A program made the translations under genes and the position numbers. The notes below the pieces were generated by a model. It saw nothing but the letters and a program-made list of their open reading frames with translations. It did not search any database and was not told the origin of the DNA. Shown here piece by piece: positions 43,608 to 52,139 of a stretch of DNA of 64,000 bases; the first letter of the stretch is position 1, and each line of letters opens with the position of its first letter. Source of the DNA: Paractinoplanes brasiliensis. GTDB taxonomy: Bacteria > Actinomycetota > Actinomycetes > Mycobacteriales > Micromonosporaceae. The stretch spans positions 1,860,001 through 1,924,000 of the forward strand of contig NZ_SNWR01000001.1 of assembly GCF_004362215.1 (NCBI RefSeq). The letters are read 5' to 3'.

Positions 43608-45279
43608 CCCGGGTGATTCACGGTGATCATCAACTCGTGGGTTCAACCGGCGTGTAAATAGACGGAAGTGCCTCTCTGGCAGGGGAAACTTGTGATTGCG
43701 ACATCTACAAGGATCTCTGCAAGGAAGGCACTTCCGGCGTGCAGTCTACGGCGTGGTCGAAGGATCTGCGGGTCACCGCGGACGGAACTGGTGTGGTGTC
43801 GCACGTCGGCACGGCGTTGCTGCGGATGCTCGCGGACCGGGCCGGGCTGACCGGTGCCCTGTCCGGCGCGCTCGCCCGGATTGGGGTGTTCCCGGTCCAT
43901 GACCGGGGCCGGGTCCTGGTCGATCTGGCCGTGCTGATCGCCGACGGTGGTGACGCGATCTGCGACATCGACGTGCTGCGCCACCAGCAGGAGGTGTTCG
44001 GGCCGGTCGCGTCGGACACCACCGTATGGCGGGCCCTCGACGAGATCGGCCCGGCCCAGCTACGCCGCATCGCGGTCGCGCGGGCGAAGGTCCGGGCCCG
44101 GATGTGGCAGCTGTTCGGCGGCCCGCCGCCGGCTCACGCGGCCGGCCGGGACATCGGCGCCGGAGTCGTCGTGCTGGACGTGGACTCCACGATCCTGATC
44201 GCGCACTCCGACAAGGAAAACGCCGCGGCCACCTACAAGCACACCTACGGCTTCCACCCGATCCTGGTGACCTGCGACAACACCAACGAGCTCCTCGCGA
44301 TCCAGCTCCGGGCCGGTAACGCCGGGGCGAACACCGCCGCCGACCACCTCACCGTGCTGGCCGACGCGATCGCGCAGCTCCCCGCCGGTCATCGCCGGCA
44401 TCTGCTCATCCGTGGTGACAGCGCCGCCGGCACGCACGCCGTGCTGGACTGGCTCACCGCCCAGAACACCCGCCGCCGCACCGTCGAGTACTCGATCGGC
44501 TGGTCGATCGGCGAGAACGAACGCGCCGCGATCACCGCACTGCCCGCCACGGCGTGGACACCGGCGCTGGCCGCCGACGGCGGCGTGCGCGAGAAAGCCG
44601 AGGTCGCCGAGTTGACCGGTCTGCTCACCCTGGCCGGCTGGCCAGACGGGATGCGGGTCATCGTCCGCCGCGAACGGCCCCACCCCGGCGCCCAGCTGAG
44701 CTTGTTCGAAGAGCGTGACGGCTGGCGCTACACCGCGTTCGTCACGAACACCAAGGCCGGCGCGTTGCAGTGGCTCGAAGCCCGCCACCGCGCCCACGCC
44801 CGCGTCGAGGACCGCATCCGCTGCGCCAAAGATACCGGCCTACGCCGGCTCCCGTCCCGCGAGTTCGCCATCAACCAAGCCTGGTGCACCGCCGCCGCGA
44901 TCGCCGCCGACCTGATCGCCTGGCTCCAGATCCACGCCCTCGACGGCGACCTCGCCCGCGCCGAACCGAAACGGCTGCGCTACCGGCTGCTGCACACCGC
45001 CGCCCGCCTGACCCACGGTCAACGCCGCCGCTGGCTCCGCGTCCCGGCCACCTGGCCCTGGGCCACCCAACTGTCCGCCGCGTTCACCCGGATCGCGGCG
45101 ATCCCCGCACCCGGCTGACCCCGGTCAGCCCAACACCTACGACCGGAGCACACCAGGAGACCACGCCCCGCCGCCGCGACAGACGGCCCACCACCATGCC
45201 CAGACCGCGAAACCCATCAACAAAAGTCGATCAAAGCGGCCAGGCCGAACCAGCAGCCGCCACCGGCGAATCATCGAGG
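43608..45279 (+). mobile_element. IS1380-family insertion sequence, apparently intact
   Basis: The 1672-bp element has imperfect terminal inverted repeats: left CCCGGGTGATTCACGG, and right, read inward, CCTCGATGATTCGCCGG (about 12 of 16 match). The 4-bp duplication TTAG flanks it at 43604-43607 and 45280-45283. The single transposase gene is uninterrupted. Size and duplication length fit IS1380. Confidence 0.85.
43739..45118 (+). CDS. IS1380-family transposase
   Basis: The 459-residue DDE transposase has catalytic Asp candidates in VVVLDVDSTIL (D147/D149) and HLLIRGDSAAG (D227). The IS1380 pattern HPILVTCDNTNELLAIQLR and the CAKDTGLRRLPSR segment near the C-terminus are present. It starts with GTG 43739. 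The frame is intact, so the element could be active. Confidence 0.93.
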   Translation: MQSTAWSKDLRVTADGTGVVSHVGTALLRMLADRAGLTGALSGALARIGVFPVHDRGRVLVDLAVLIADGGDAICDIDVLRHQQEVFGPVASDTTVWRALDEIGPAQLRRIAVARAKVRARMWQLFGGPPPAHAAGRDIGAGVVVLDVDSTILIAHSDKENAAATYKHTYGFHPILVTCDNTNELLAIQLRAGNAGANTAADHLTVLADAIAQLPAGHRRHLLIRGDSAAGTHAVLDWLTAQNTRRRTVEYSIGWSIGENERAAITALPATAWTPALAADGGVREKAEVAELTGLLTLAGWPDGMRVIVRRERPHPGAQLSLFEERDGWRYTAFVTNTKAGALQWLEARHRAHARVEDRIRCAKDTGLRRLPSREFAINQAWCTAAAIAADLIAWLQIHALDGDLARAEPKRLRYRLLHTAARLTHGQRRRWLRVPATWPWATQLSAAFTRIAAIPAPG

Positions 45280-45401
45280 TTAGTGGGTATGAGCGAGCCT
45301 CCGAGCGCGAGCAGCGGTGATCCAGCATGGGTAGCTCACGCGCACGGCACTGCGGCGTCATGTCAGCGCCCGGCCGCTCGCTTGGTCCACGGCGGCACTG
45401 A

Positions 45402-46124
45402 ATGAGCAACGACGCTGCCCAACTTGTGGTCCACCTGACGCGCGAAATGGATTCCGCCCGCAGCGCCGTCCTCGACCTGGCCGACCATTTCGACGGCGAT
45501 GATTTTGCAGACAACTTCGTTGTGGCTTGCGACCGCGCCAAAGACCTCGCGGGCATCCTCGCCCGCGCTCACAAATGCGCCTTGATCCTTCTGTTCCGGT
45601 TCGGTGGAGATTCTGACCTCAGTTCCCTACTGGCCAACGCCGACACTGACGCCGAGAGGCTGATCAGAAATCTCCACTCTGTTCGCGAGGCCGCCGCGAC
45701 AGCTGCCATCGATGTCATTGAAGCGTGTCCCCGCTACGTCGATCTCGCTGTCAGGGATACCGAGGTGCTGGCACAAGGCATCGAGATGGCAGCTTCAGCA
45801 TTGATGAATATCTGGTACCCGCTCGGCAGCACGAAGCCAGGGGCCGACGCGTTGGGTGAGGCTACGGAACTGAACGCTGGATCGACGAAGACCATGAACC
45901 GGACCTCACAGTCAGCCCGGTGTCTTGCGGGCCTTGCGACTCGGGTCCTGCCTTCTGCGTATCGCCCTCGTTATGACGAGGAGTATCGGTCAGAGTTGTA
46001 CGACTTGGCTGCGGCCGGGGCGTCGTGGCGAGCTCAGTTGATGTACGCGATCCGGCTCATCGACAGCGCCTGGGTACTACGTGCCGAACTGGGCGAAACA
46101 GCGCCGAATCGGTCACGACCATGA
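45402..46124 (+). CDS. Hypothetical protein, 240 aa
   Basis: The first about 140 residues are helical with heptad-like spacing (LTREMDSARSAVLDLADHFD; AERLIRNLHSVREAA). The C-terminus, LPSAYRPRYDEEYRSELYDL plus a short hydrophobic stretch, is a tail seen in several actinobacterial proteins of unknown function. It lies directly downstream of the IS. I do not recognise a function. Confidence 0.6.
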   Translation: MSNDAAQLVVHLTREMDSARSAVLDLADHFDGDDFADNFVVACDRAKDLAGILARAHKCALILLFRFGGDSDLSSLLANADTDAERLIRNLHSVREAAATAAIDVIEACPRYVDLAVRDTEVLAQGIEMAASALMNIWYPLGSTKPGADALGEATELNAGSTKTMNRTSQSARCLAGLATRVLPSAYRPRYDEEYRSELYDLAAAGASWRAQLMYAIRLIDSAWVLRAELGETAPNRSRP

Positions 46125-46290
46125 AAGCAACCCGGCGGCGGGCTCAGCGAGCGAGTTCGTAACGACGGCGTCGGCTACCGGTTGCTCGCAATCAGCGACC
46201 GCCTTCGCCCCATCTCGGATGTGCACCCGCAGGCGCCGTAACCCTTCCCGCTGTCGCCGCATGAGCCCGAACAGCCCGTACGATGGGCCT

Positions 46291-46845
46291 ATGAGCGCGG
46301 AGACCGTCGGCATGCACATGCCCGCCATGGTGACGCTCGACGACCTAGCGGCGATGAACGCCGCGGATCACAACGGCCACCGATACGAGACCAGCCCCGA
46401 GGGAGTCCTGTCCGTCATGCCGCCAGCGGACTCGGAACACGCGCAGATCGCCAGCCGCATCTTCGCCTGGTTGATCATGGCTGGCTGGCCGGCCGAGCAA
46501 GTTCTGCAGGCCGCCGGCATCCGCGTTCCGGGACCGGGACGGGACGGCGGCCGAATCCCCGACCTGAGCGTATGGAGCAAGGCTCCACCGCGCGGGGTCT
46601 GGCTGGCAGTCACCGAACTCCTCCTGGTGATTGAGATCGTCTCGCCGGGCTCGGAGGCGATGGACGAAGTCACTAAGCGCAGCGAATACTCTTCGGCAGC
46701 CATTCCCCAGTACTGGGTTGTCGACCGCGACGACGCCCAGACAGTCACGTTGTACCAGCTGTCTTCGGAAACGGTCTACGCCGAACGTGCGAAGATGCCG
46801 CTCGCGTGGCTGCTGCAGACCAGTCCAAGCGACCACCTCGACTAA
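46291..46845 (+). CDS. Uma2 family (DUF820) endonuclease-like protein
   Basis: The 184-residue protein has the Uma2 restriction-endonuclease-like fold. It has SPEGVLSVMPPADSEHAQI near the start, a RIPDLSVWS strand with the active-site Asp, then LLLVIEIVSPGSEAMDEVTKR with Glu and a Lys, and YWVVDRDDAQTVTLYQL. Uma2 proteins are common in cyanobacteria and actinobacteria; their role is unproved, possibly nucleases of selfish elements. ATG 46291 begins the family-like N-terminus. Confidence 0.85.
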   Translation: MSAETVGMHMPAMVTLDDLAAMNAADHNGHRYETSPEGVLSVMPPADSEHAQIASRIFAWLIMAGWPAEQVLQAAGIRVPGPGRDGGRIPDLSVWSKAPPRGVWLAVTELLLVIEIVSPGSEAMDEVTKRSEYSSAAIPQYWVVDRDDAQTVTLYQLSSETVYAERAKMPLAWLLQTSPSDHLD

Positions 46846-46891
46846 CCACCGCCTTGGACCCTCGACAACCCCCTGAGCGGCCGGGTCGCAT

Positions 46892-46967
46892 AAACGGTCA
46901 AATGCCCGAGTAGCGGATCGCCGGCAACCGTCGCGGAGCGGTTCGCATAGTGCAACGTCCAGCCCAC
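46892..46967 (+). repeat. 76-bp interspersed repeat, copy D
   Basis: GGTCAAATGCCCGAGTAGCGG, then GGATCGCCGGC, GGTTCGCATAGTGCAACGTCC at the right end (quoted in part). It lies 46 bp after the Uma2 stop. Confidence 0.75.
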
Positions 46968-47268
46968 CAAGCCAGGCCGCGGTGATGGTTGCGGTGTTCG
47001 GGCCGCCGCTGTCCGGCTGGCAGATCGAGCTGCTCGCGCAGCCGGCCGTGTGGGACGCTGCCGCTCGCGTTTACGGTGATGGTGGCGGGCTCGCTGCTGA
47101 CCCGCGGCCGGGTGCCCGCGGACGTGGGCGCGACGACGCCGGCGGCTGCACGCCCCGGAAGTCGCATTTAAGAAACTTTAAGGAACGCTTGCTCAGCGTC
47201 ATGAACTGCTGCACATCGTTGCTCGTATGTCTCGGCACAAGCAGTACCGAGACGAAGAGGGGCCGTGC
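46968..47268. other. Region between Uma2 and the duplicated secreted protein
   Basis: Part of the region encodes LPLAFTVMVAGSLLTRGRVP in one frame, resembling the last membrane span of a major-facilitator transporter, so it may be a gene remnant (about 47060-47150). After 47160 the sequence is AT-richer and should hold the promoter of the following gene. Confidence 0.35.
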
Positions 47269-48195
47269 ATGTATCGACGCGGAGTCAGCAGCTATCGACG
47301 CGGAGCCAGCAGCCGGACGCGCAAGCTGGTGATTGGAGGTGCCGCCGCAGTGCTGCTCGGCTCGGCTCTCGCGGTCGGCACGGGGATGAGCCAGGCCGCC
47401 GAACAGGGCAACGCCGGAGCCAGCGCCGGTAACATTGACGCTTTGGTGCCGGCGCTGGGTTTCAGCCCGGGCGATCCGAACGCGACGGCCGACCGCGTGG
47501 GCCCCACCGGGGTAAATGTTCCCGGCCGCTGCCCACCCACTCAAGCCCAAGTGAACGCGCAGGTAGCGCTCAAGAATGCCAACCTTCCGAGCGGAACGGA
47601 CCTTGAAAGCCGCATCCAACGTTTTGAAAAGACCTTGTCGGCGATCCAGGACTTGAAATGCCCCGCATCTTCCACGACTCTGCTGGGCCGCTTGAATTCC
47701 TTGACCGCGCTGCGCGCAAACGCGAACCGCGATGACGTCCTGCGTGGTTTGGGTTTGAACGAAACGCCAGCGGATGCAGCCGCCGGCACAGGATCCGGTG
47801 ACGCGGCCGCGGGTGGAGCGGCGGGGAACGCCGGAGCCGGCTCCGGCACCATTGACGCTTTGGTGCCGGCGCTGGGTTTCAGCCCGGGCGATCCGAACGC
47901 GACGGCCGACCGCGTGGGCCCCACCGGGGTAAATGTTCCCGGCCGCTGCCCACCCACTCAAGCCCAAGTGAACGCGCAGGTAGCGCTCAAGAATGCCAAC
48001 CTTCCGAGCGGAACGGACCTTGAAAGCCGCATCCAACGTTTTGAAAAGACCTTGTCGGCGATCCAGGACTTGAAATGCCCCGCATCTTCCACGACTCTGC
48101 TGGGCCGCTTGAATTCCTTGACCGCGCTGCGCGCAAACGCGAACCGCGATGACGTCCTGCGCGGCTTGGGTTTGAACGAAACGCCGGCGGGATAA
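47269..48195 (+). CDS. Secreted protein of two nearly identical 121-residue repeats
   Basis: The 308-residue precursor has an Arg-rich n-region and signal (LVIGGAAAVLLGSALAVGTG). The same domain then occurs twice (from DALVPALGFSPGDPNATADR to LRGLGLNETPA). Each copy has two cysteines (GRCPPT and LKCPAS), probably one disulfide per domain. A Gly/Ala-rich linker of about 20 residues separates them. ATG 47269 follows AGAGGGGC; the upstream ATG 47227 lacks a site. Codon use is less GC-biased than that of its neighbours. I recognise no family. Confidence 0.85.
   Translation: MYRRGVSSYRRGASSRTRKLVIGGAAAVLLGSALAVGTGMSQAAEQGNAGASAGNIDALVPALGFSPGDPNATADRVGPTGVNVPGRCPPTQAQVNAQVALKNANLPSGTDLESRIQRFEKTLSAIQDLKCPASSTTLLGRLNSLTALRANANRDDVLRGLGLNETPADAAAGTGSGDAAAGGAAGNAGAGSGTIDALVPALGFSPGDPNATADRVGPTGVNVPGRCPPTQAQVNAQVALKNANLPSGTDLESRIQRFEKTLSAIQDLKCPASSTTLLGRLNSLTALRANANRDDVLRGLGLNETPAG
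47411..47773 (+). repeat. 363-bp tandem duplication, copy 1
   Basis: It is nearly identical to 47828-48190; the period is 417 bp. I see only a few mismatches, for example TGGTTTGGG versus CGGCTTGGG near the end and a small cluster in the Gly/Ala start. This points to a recent duplication. Confidence 0.93.
47828..48190 (+). repeat. 363-bp tandem duplication, copy 2
   Basis: Second copy of the repeat that begins at 47411, offset 417 bp. It ends 3 codons before the gene end. Confidence 0.93.
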
Positions 48196-48365
48196 AGCCG
48201 CAGGGAATGCGGCGCCGCAAAACGCGCCAGCGAAACAAGCGGCTTGCAGAGCGGCGCCGCGGACAACGGCAACCTGGTCCTTCGCGGATCCTGATCCACC
48301 GCACGGAACCGCCTCGCCGGAGGCCCTCGCACCACGGGGGTCTCCGGCGCGTCCGTGGGTGGGCC

Positions 48366-48512
48366 CTGCGCGCGGTGATCTTCGGCTACTTCGGCACGCT
48401 GACCGATCCCGGCGCGCACCGCACCGGCGAGCTGCTCGGCGTCTGCCGGCCACGGTTCTGGGAGGCGCTGGCCGGGAGCTTCGGCGAGCGCACGATCGGG
48501 GTCCACGACGGG
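48366..48512 (+). pseudogene. HAD-family hydrolase fragment
   Basis: The peptide LRAVIFGYFGTLTDPGAHRT resembles HAD motif I (VIFDYFGTLTDP), but the nucleophile Asp is replaced by Gly. About 45 residues remain (to GERTIGVHDG), then the similarity ends abruptly. The rest of the gene is missing. Confidence 0.55.
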
Positions 48513-48840
48513 ACGGAGAGCAGCTGTCGATATTGCCCGGTCGGGTCGCTGATCGCGACCAGTTCGTCGCAGTGGAGGCAGAGGCCGACGAGGTCGAGGC
48601 GGGTGCAGGAGGTGTGACAGTCGTGGCACCACTGCTGGCCGAGGTACAGGTGTCGCATTGCGAGCACTGGTAGACGGTGACTGACCGTGGGCCGTGTTCG
48701 GCGTTACCGCGGTGTGGGCTGGCTGGGATTGTGGGTGGGCGCGCCAGGCGGCCTGTCGGCAGGCGGGAGTGCAGTGCCGTGGGCGCGACTGTTCGCACGG
48801 GTGCGCGCCCACGGCGCACAGGATCGGTTTTCCCGGTCGA
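48500..48840 (-). pseudogene. Zinc-ribbon protein remnant, frameshifted
   Basis: On the minus strand one frame gives ILCAVGAHPCEQ ... RHCTPACRQAAWRA, and another, downstream, gives MRHLYLGQQWCHDCHTSC ... LVGLCLHCDELVAIS. Together they look like a protein with two Cys clusters (C-x-C types) such as occur near actinobacterial mobile genes. A frame change lies near 48660. The N-terminus overlaps the promoter region of the hydrolase at 49061. Confidence 0.5.
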
Positions 48841-49060
48841 CGGCGCCCGCTATCTCGAGGACACCGACACCGCCTCCACGAGCGCGTGCACGCTTCGGGG
48901 CCGCTCGACGGCCAGCTGCCGCGCTTCCAACCCTTTCGTGATCGCCCCAGCGGTCGTGTGGCGTTCTGTGCAAGACATTCGCACACACAAAATTGTTCGC
49001 GACTGAAGTCACTATTCGACCCGTTGATCGAAATATCGTTTGAGAAGTAGCTTGGCGGCC

Positions 49061-49777
49061 GTGACAAATTCCCGAACGTTCGTCCTCATTCCGGGCGCTT
49101 GGCTGGGCGCGTGGTCGTGGCATCCTGTGGCCCGTCGACTGCGCGAGGACGGCCACCAGGTCGTTGCCCTGACGATGCCGGGTCTTTCGTACGGCGATTC
49201 CGTGAAGGGCCTTCGCCTGGCTGACGCGGTCGACTTCGTCGTCAGCGAAATCGACCGCCGCGACCTGAACGACATCATGCTCGTGTCGCACAGTTGGGGC
49301 GGTTATCCGGCCACCGGTGCCGCGCTCCGGCGGGCCGATCGCGTCGCGAAGGTCATCTACTACAGCGCGGTCGTCCCGGCCCGCGGCGTCGGCATGGCAG
49401 ATGAGAATGCCGCCTACGGCGAGATCATTCGCGCGTCGATCGCCGGCACCCCCGATGGAACGGTCCCTCTTGCGGTCGACGCAATCCGGGCCGGGTTGAT
49501 GCCAGGGGAGCCGCCTGAGCTCCAGGAACTGGTTGCGGGCCTGGTGCTGCCGCAGCCCGGCGCCTACATGACCGAAGCGCTCGACGTGCCTGCGGTGACC
49601 GAGGCCGGGTTGTCCGCCGCCTATCTGCTCGGTGCGGACGACAAGTCCCTGGCCCGGCCGGGTGAGGAGTTCGCCGGCCGGCTCGGGCAGGAGCCGGTGA
49701 TCGTGCCGGGCGCTCACATGGCGCTGTTGTCCCGCCCGGCCGACATCGCCGAGGCGTTGCTCGTTGCGGTGGCGTGA
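49061..49777 (+). CDS. Alpha/beta-fold hydrolase
   Basis: The 238-residue hydrolase has oxyanion-hole FVLIPGAWLGAWSWHPV, nucleophile elbow LVSHSWGGYPA and C-terminal catalytic His in PGAHMALLSRP. It is of the esterase/salicylate-esterase-like (MES) type. GTG 49061 is the likely start. The last 64 bp overlap the 3' end of the convergent HxlR gene. Confidence 0.88.
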   Translation: MTNSRTFVLIPGAWLGAWSWHPVARRLREDGHQVVALTMPGLSYGDSVKGLRLADAVDFVVSEIDRRDLNDIMLVSHSWGGYPATGAALRRADRVAKVIYYSAVVPARGVGMADENAAYGEIIRASIAGTPDGTVPLAVDAIRAGLMPGEPPELQELVAGLVLPQPGAYMTEALDVPAVTEAGLSAAYLLGADDKSLARPGEEFAGRLGQEPVIVPGAHMALLSRPADIAEALLVAVA

Positions 49778-50097
49778 CGGTCGCGGCTGACGACGATGTG
49801 GTCGTAGTGCCGGTCGGTCCAGGAGATCAGCGATTTGATCACCTCCACGAGGGACCGGCCAGCCTCCGTGAGCTCGTAGTCGGTATTGCCGGCGCTACGT
49901 GCCACCAGTCCGTCCCGTTCCAGCTGGTGCAGGCTGAGCGTGAGCATCCTCTGGTTGATCTGCGAGGAGCGGTGGATCTCGGAGTACCTTCGGGGCCCGG
50001 TTTCCAGCAGGATCAGCACGAGCGAGCTCCACTTGCCGCCGACGTGGCCGAGGACATCTCGCCGGACACTGCAAAGCTCCTTGGTCGTGACAGCCAC
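49714..50097 (-). CDS. HxlR-family transcriptional regulator
   Basis: The 127-residue winged helix opens CSVRRDVLGHVGGKWSSLVL (HxlR pattern with the conserved G-x-x-G-K-W) and carries INQRMLTLSLHQLERDGLVA as recognition helix and wing. The N-terminal Cys in KELCSV may sense redox or aldehydes, as in HxlR and HypR. GTG 50097 follows GAGGAG. It is convergent with the hydrolase gene, and its former target may be the adjacent broken SDR gene. Confidence 0.88.
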   Translation of the reverse strand: MAVTTKELCSVRRDVLGHVGGKWSSLVLILLETGPRRYSEIHRSSQINQRMLTLSLHQLERDGLVARSAGNTDYELTEAGRSLVEVIKSLISWTDRHYDHIVVSRDRHATATSNASAMSAGRDNSAM

Positions 50098-50179
50098 GTT
50101 CGCTCCTCTGGATAACTGTCCGGGGCAGCGTATGTGAATGGTCGCCTTGCTGCCGACCGTCGAGCCGCAATGCGCGACT

Positions 50180-50770
50180 ACGGCGCAGCGCCCTGAGGCT
50201 CGACGGTCGGGAACTGTAGCAGGTCGCCAGTTGCGGGGACTGGCCGCCGAACGCGGCGAGGTCGCCAGCGAACACGCTCTGCAGCAGGAGGCTCTGCTCG
50301 ACACCGGGCGCGGTGACGATCTCCCAGAGTTCGAGACCGCGACGGTTCGCGGTGACGACGCCGGCGGCGCTCATCCGCGGGACTGCTCTGAGATCCAGGC
50401 CCTGTCGCTGATGGAACTCGGTCGCGACGACGCCCGGGCACAAGCCTGGACCTGGATGCCGTGCGGGGCGAGTTCGGCGTGCAGGGCCCATGAGAGGGCG
50501 ACGCTGAGCGCGAGGTTGGCCACATGCCCCGCACGGCGCAGCGGCACCTGCTCCGGGCCGGCCGGCCCGCTGAACGCGATCGTCCGGAACACGTTGACGA
50601 GCTGCCCGGCGCCGCGAGCGACCATGCCGCCGATACGGTCCGCGGCGGCCTGACCACGCTGGGCCTCCCTGGCGCCGATCCAGATGCTCTGTCCCGCCTG
50701 GATGAGGCGGCATGCGACCTCGAAACCGAGGCCCCGGTTACCGCCGGCGATGAGGGTGGTAGTGACGTGA
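50180..50770 (-). pseudogene. Short-chain dehydrogenase/reductase remnant
   Basis: The minus strand reads VTTTLIAGGNRGLGFEVACR, the Rossmann NAD(P) start of an SDR, then after a deletion QLVNVFRTIAFSGPAGP and SVALSWALHAELAPHGIQVQ, which correspond to the catalytic-Ser strand and the post-active-site region. The YxxxK motif and about 60-80 residues are missing, and the frame has no proper start. The gene is dead. Confidence 0.65.
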
Positions 50771-50778
50771 GAGTTTCC

Positions 50779-51102
50779 TCATCGGACGGGCCGGAAGGGG
50801 CGTAGCAGGCTGATTCCGTCTTCGATGGAACCGTCGATGAGCTTCAGCATTTGCGGCACGAGCTCGTTCATCCGGGGTGCGCTGAGATGCGCGTCGAGGC
50901 ACTCGCGGTTCTCCCAGCGTTCGTAGATGACGAAGGCGCCGGGCCGGCCTTCGACTTCATGAGCCTCGTAGTCGATGTTGCCGGGGTCGTTACGGGACGG
51001 GGTGACGGCGGCCGTGATGAACGCTTTCAACTCGGCTTCCTTGCCGGGTTTGGCCCGGGTCTGCCAGATGACGGTCACGTAGCCGTTGGGTGTTGCAGTC
51101 AT
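50779..51102 (-). CDS. Antibiotic biosynthesis monooxygenase (ABM)-domain protein
   Basis: The 107-residue protein carries the ferredoxin-like ABM fold: VTVIWQTRAKPGKEAELKAF at the start, VTPSRNDPGNIDYEAHE in the middle and FVIYERWENRECLDAHL. Family members are cofactor-free oxygenases (ActVA-Orf6, YgiN) or heme-degrading enzymes. It is divergent from an XRE regulator gene that could control it. Confidence 0.88.
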   Translation of the reverse strand: MTATPNGYVTVIWQTRAKPGKEAELKAFITAAVTPSRNDPGNIDYEAHEVEGRPGAFVIYERWENRECLDAHLSAPRMNELVPQMLKLIDGSIEDGISLLRPFRPVR

Positions 51103-51198
51103 GCCTCGAGCTTGCGGCCGGCCGGCAGGGGTAGCCAGGGAAGGATCGTGCTACCCAACCGACCCCAGAACCTGCCCGCCACCGGCAGACTCGGTGCA

Positions 51199-52041
51199 AT
51201 GAGTTCCGAACCGCTCTCTTTCGGCGAGATGCTGCGCAGCGCGCGGGAGCGCCTCACCCCCGCCGATGTCGGACTGGAGTCCTTCGGTCGGCGGCGCGCA
51301 GCCGGCCTGCGGCGCGAGGAGCTCGCGCAGCTGGCCGGCGTCAGCGTCGACTACATCATGCGTCTTGAGCAGGGACGCGTGCGCACCCCGTCGCGGCAGG
51401 TAGTCGCCTCGCTCGCCCGGGCCCTGCAACTGAGCCGCACCGACACGGCGCTGCTGCACCGGGCGGCGGGACTGACCCCACCAGCCTCGGGAACGGTCTC
51501 GCACCACATCCCGGCCGGGGTGCAGCGGATGCTCGCCCGCATGCCAGACCTGCCACTGGCAGTGTTCGCCGCCGACTGGACCCAGCTCGCCTCGACGCCG
51601 CTGTGGCAGGCCCTGTTCCAAGCCCCCTCCGTGGCGGCCGACCCGAACCAGAACCTCCTCGTTCAGACGTTCATCGACAACAGCATCGGCAAAGTCGCCA
51701 CCGCACAGGGCGCCCCAGAGACGTTCGAACGCGCCCTGGTGTGGGACCTCCGCCGCTCCGCGGCCGACTATCACCACGATTCCCGGTTCCAGGCCTTCAC
51801 CGCCGACCTGCGAACCCGCAGCCCTCGGTTCGCCACGCTATGGGATCAGGGGCGCGCGGCCGCCCATCAGAGCATGGTCAAGACCGTGCACAACCCGTTG
51901 GTGGGGGACGTCGTGCTCGACTGCGATGTCCTCGTCGTCCCGGACTCCGACGTCAAAATTGTCGTCTACTCGACGTCGCAGCAGGGTACGGACGCCGAGA
52001 AGCTCGACTTCCTCCGGGTCAGCGCCACGCGGGCGATTTAG
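51199..52041 (+). CDS. XRE-family regulator with a MmyB-like ligand-binding domain
   Basis: The 280-residue protein has an HTH_31-type domain (RRAAGLRREELAQLAGVSVD YIMRLEQGR, split). A MmyB-like C-terminal domain (PLWQALFQAP, RALVWDLRRSAADYHHD, HNPLVGDVVLDCDVLVVPDS) binds small, possibly fatty-acid-like, ligands. These regulators commonly sit divergent to an oxidoreductase or monooxygenase gene, as here. Confidence 0.9.
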   Translation: MSSEPLSFGEMLRSARERLTPADVGLESFGRRRAAGLRREELAQLAGVSVDYIMRLEQGRVRTPSRQVVASLARALQLSRTDTALLHRAAGLTPPASGTVSHHIPAGVQRMLARMPDLPLAVFAADWTQLASTPLWQALFQAPSVAADPNQNLLVQTFIDNSIGKVATAQGAPETFERALVWDLRRSAADYHHDSRFQAFTADLRTRSPRFATLWDQGRAAAHQSMVKTVHNPLVGDVVLDCDVLVVPDSDVKIVVYSTSQQGTDAEKLDFLRVSATRAI

Positions 52042-52139
52042 CGACGCGATCAAGCGAGACATCGCCTGGGTGCCGCTCACGCTGATGACGTTGCAGGCCG
52101 GGGCGTTGTCGGTGGGCGCCCCGCCCTGATCTCGTACGC

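Noticed and set aside
32739..48700. A direct repeat of the tRNA 3' end at the far border of the island
   Set aside because: I looked for GGTTCGAGTCCCGCCCGCC elsewhere and did not find it, so tRNA integration is not shown. No integrase gene is visible.
47071..48819. Long minus-strand open frame across the duplicated secreted protein
   Set aside because: It exists because the repeat lacks stop codons in that frame. The plus strand has a signal peptide, a ribosome binding site and matching codon use.
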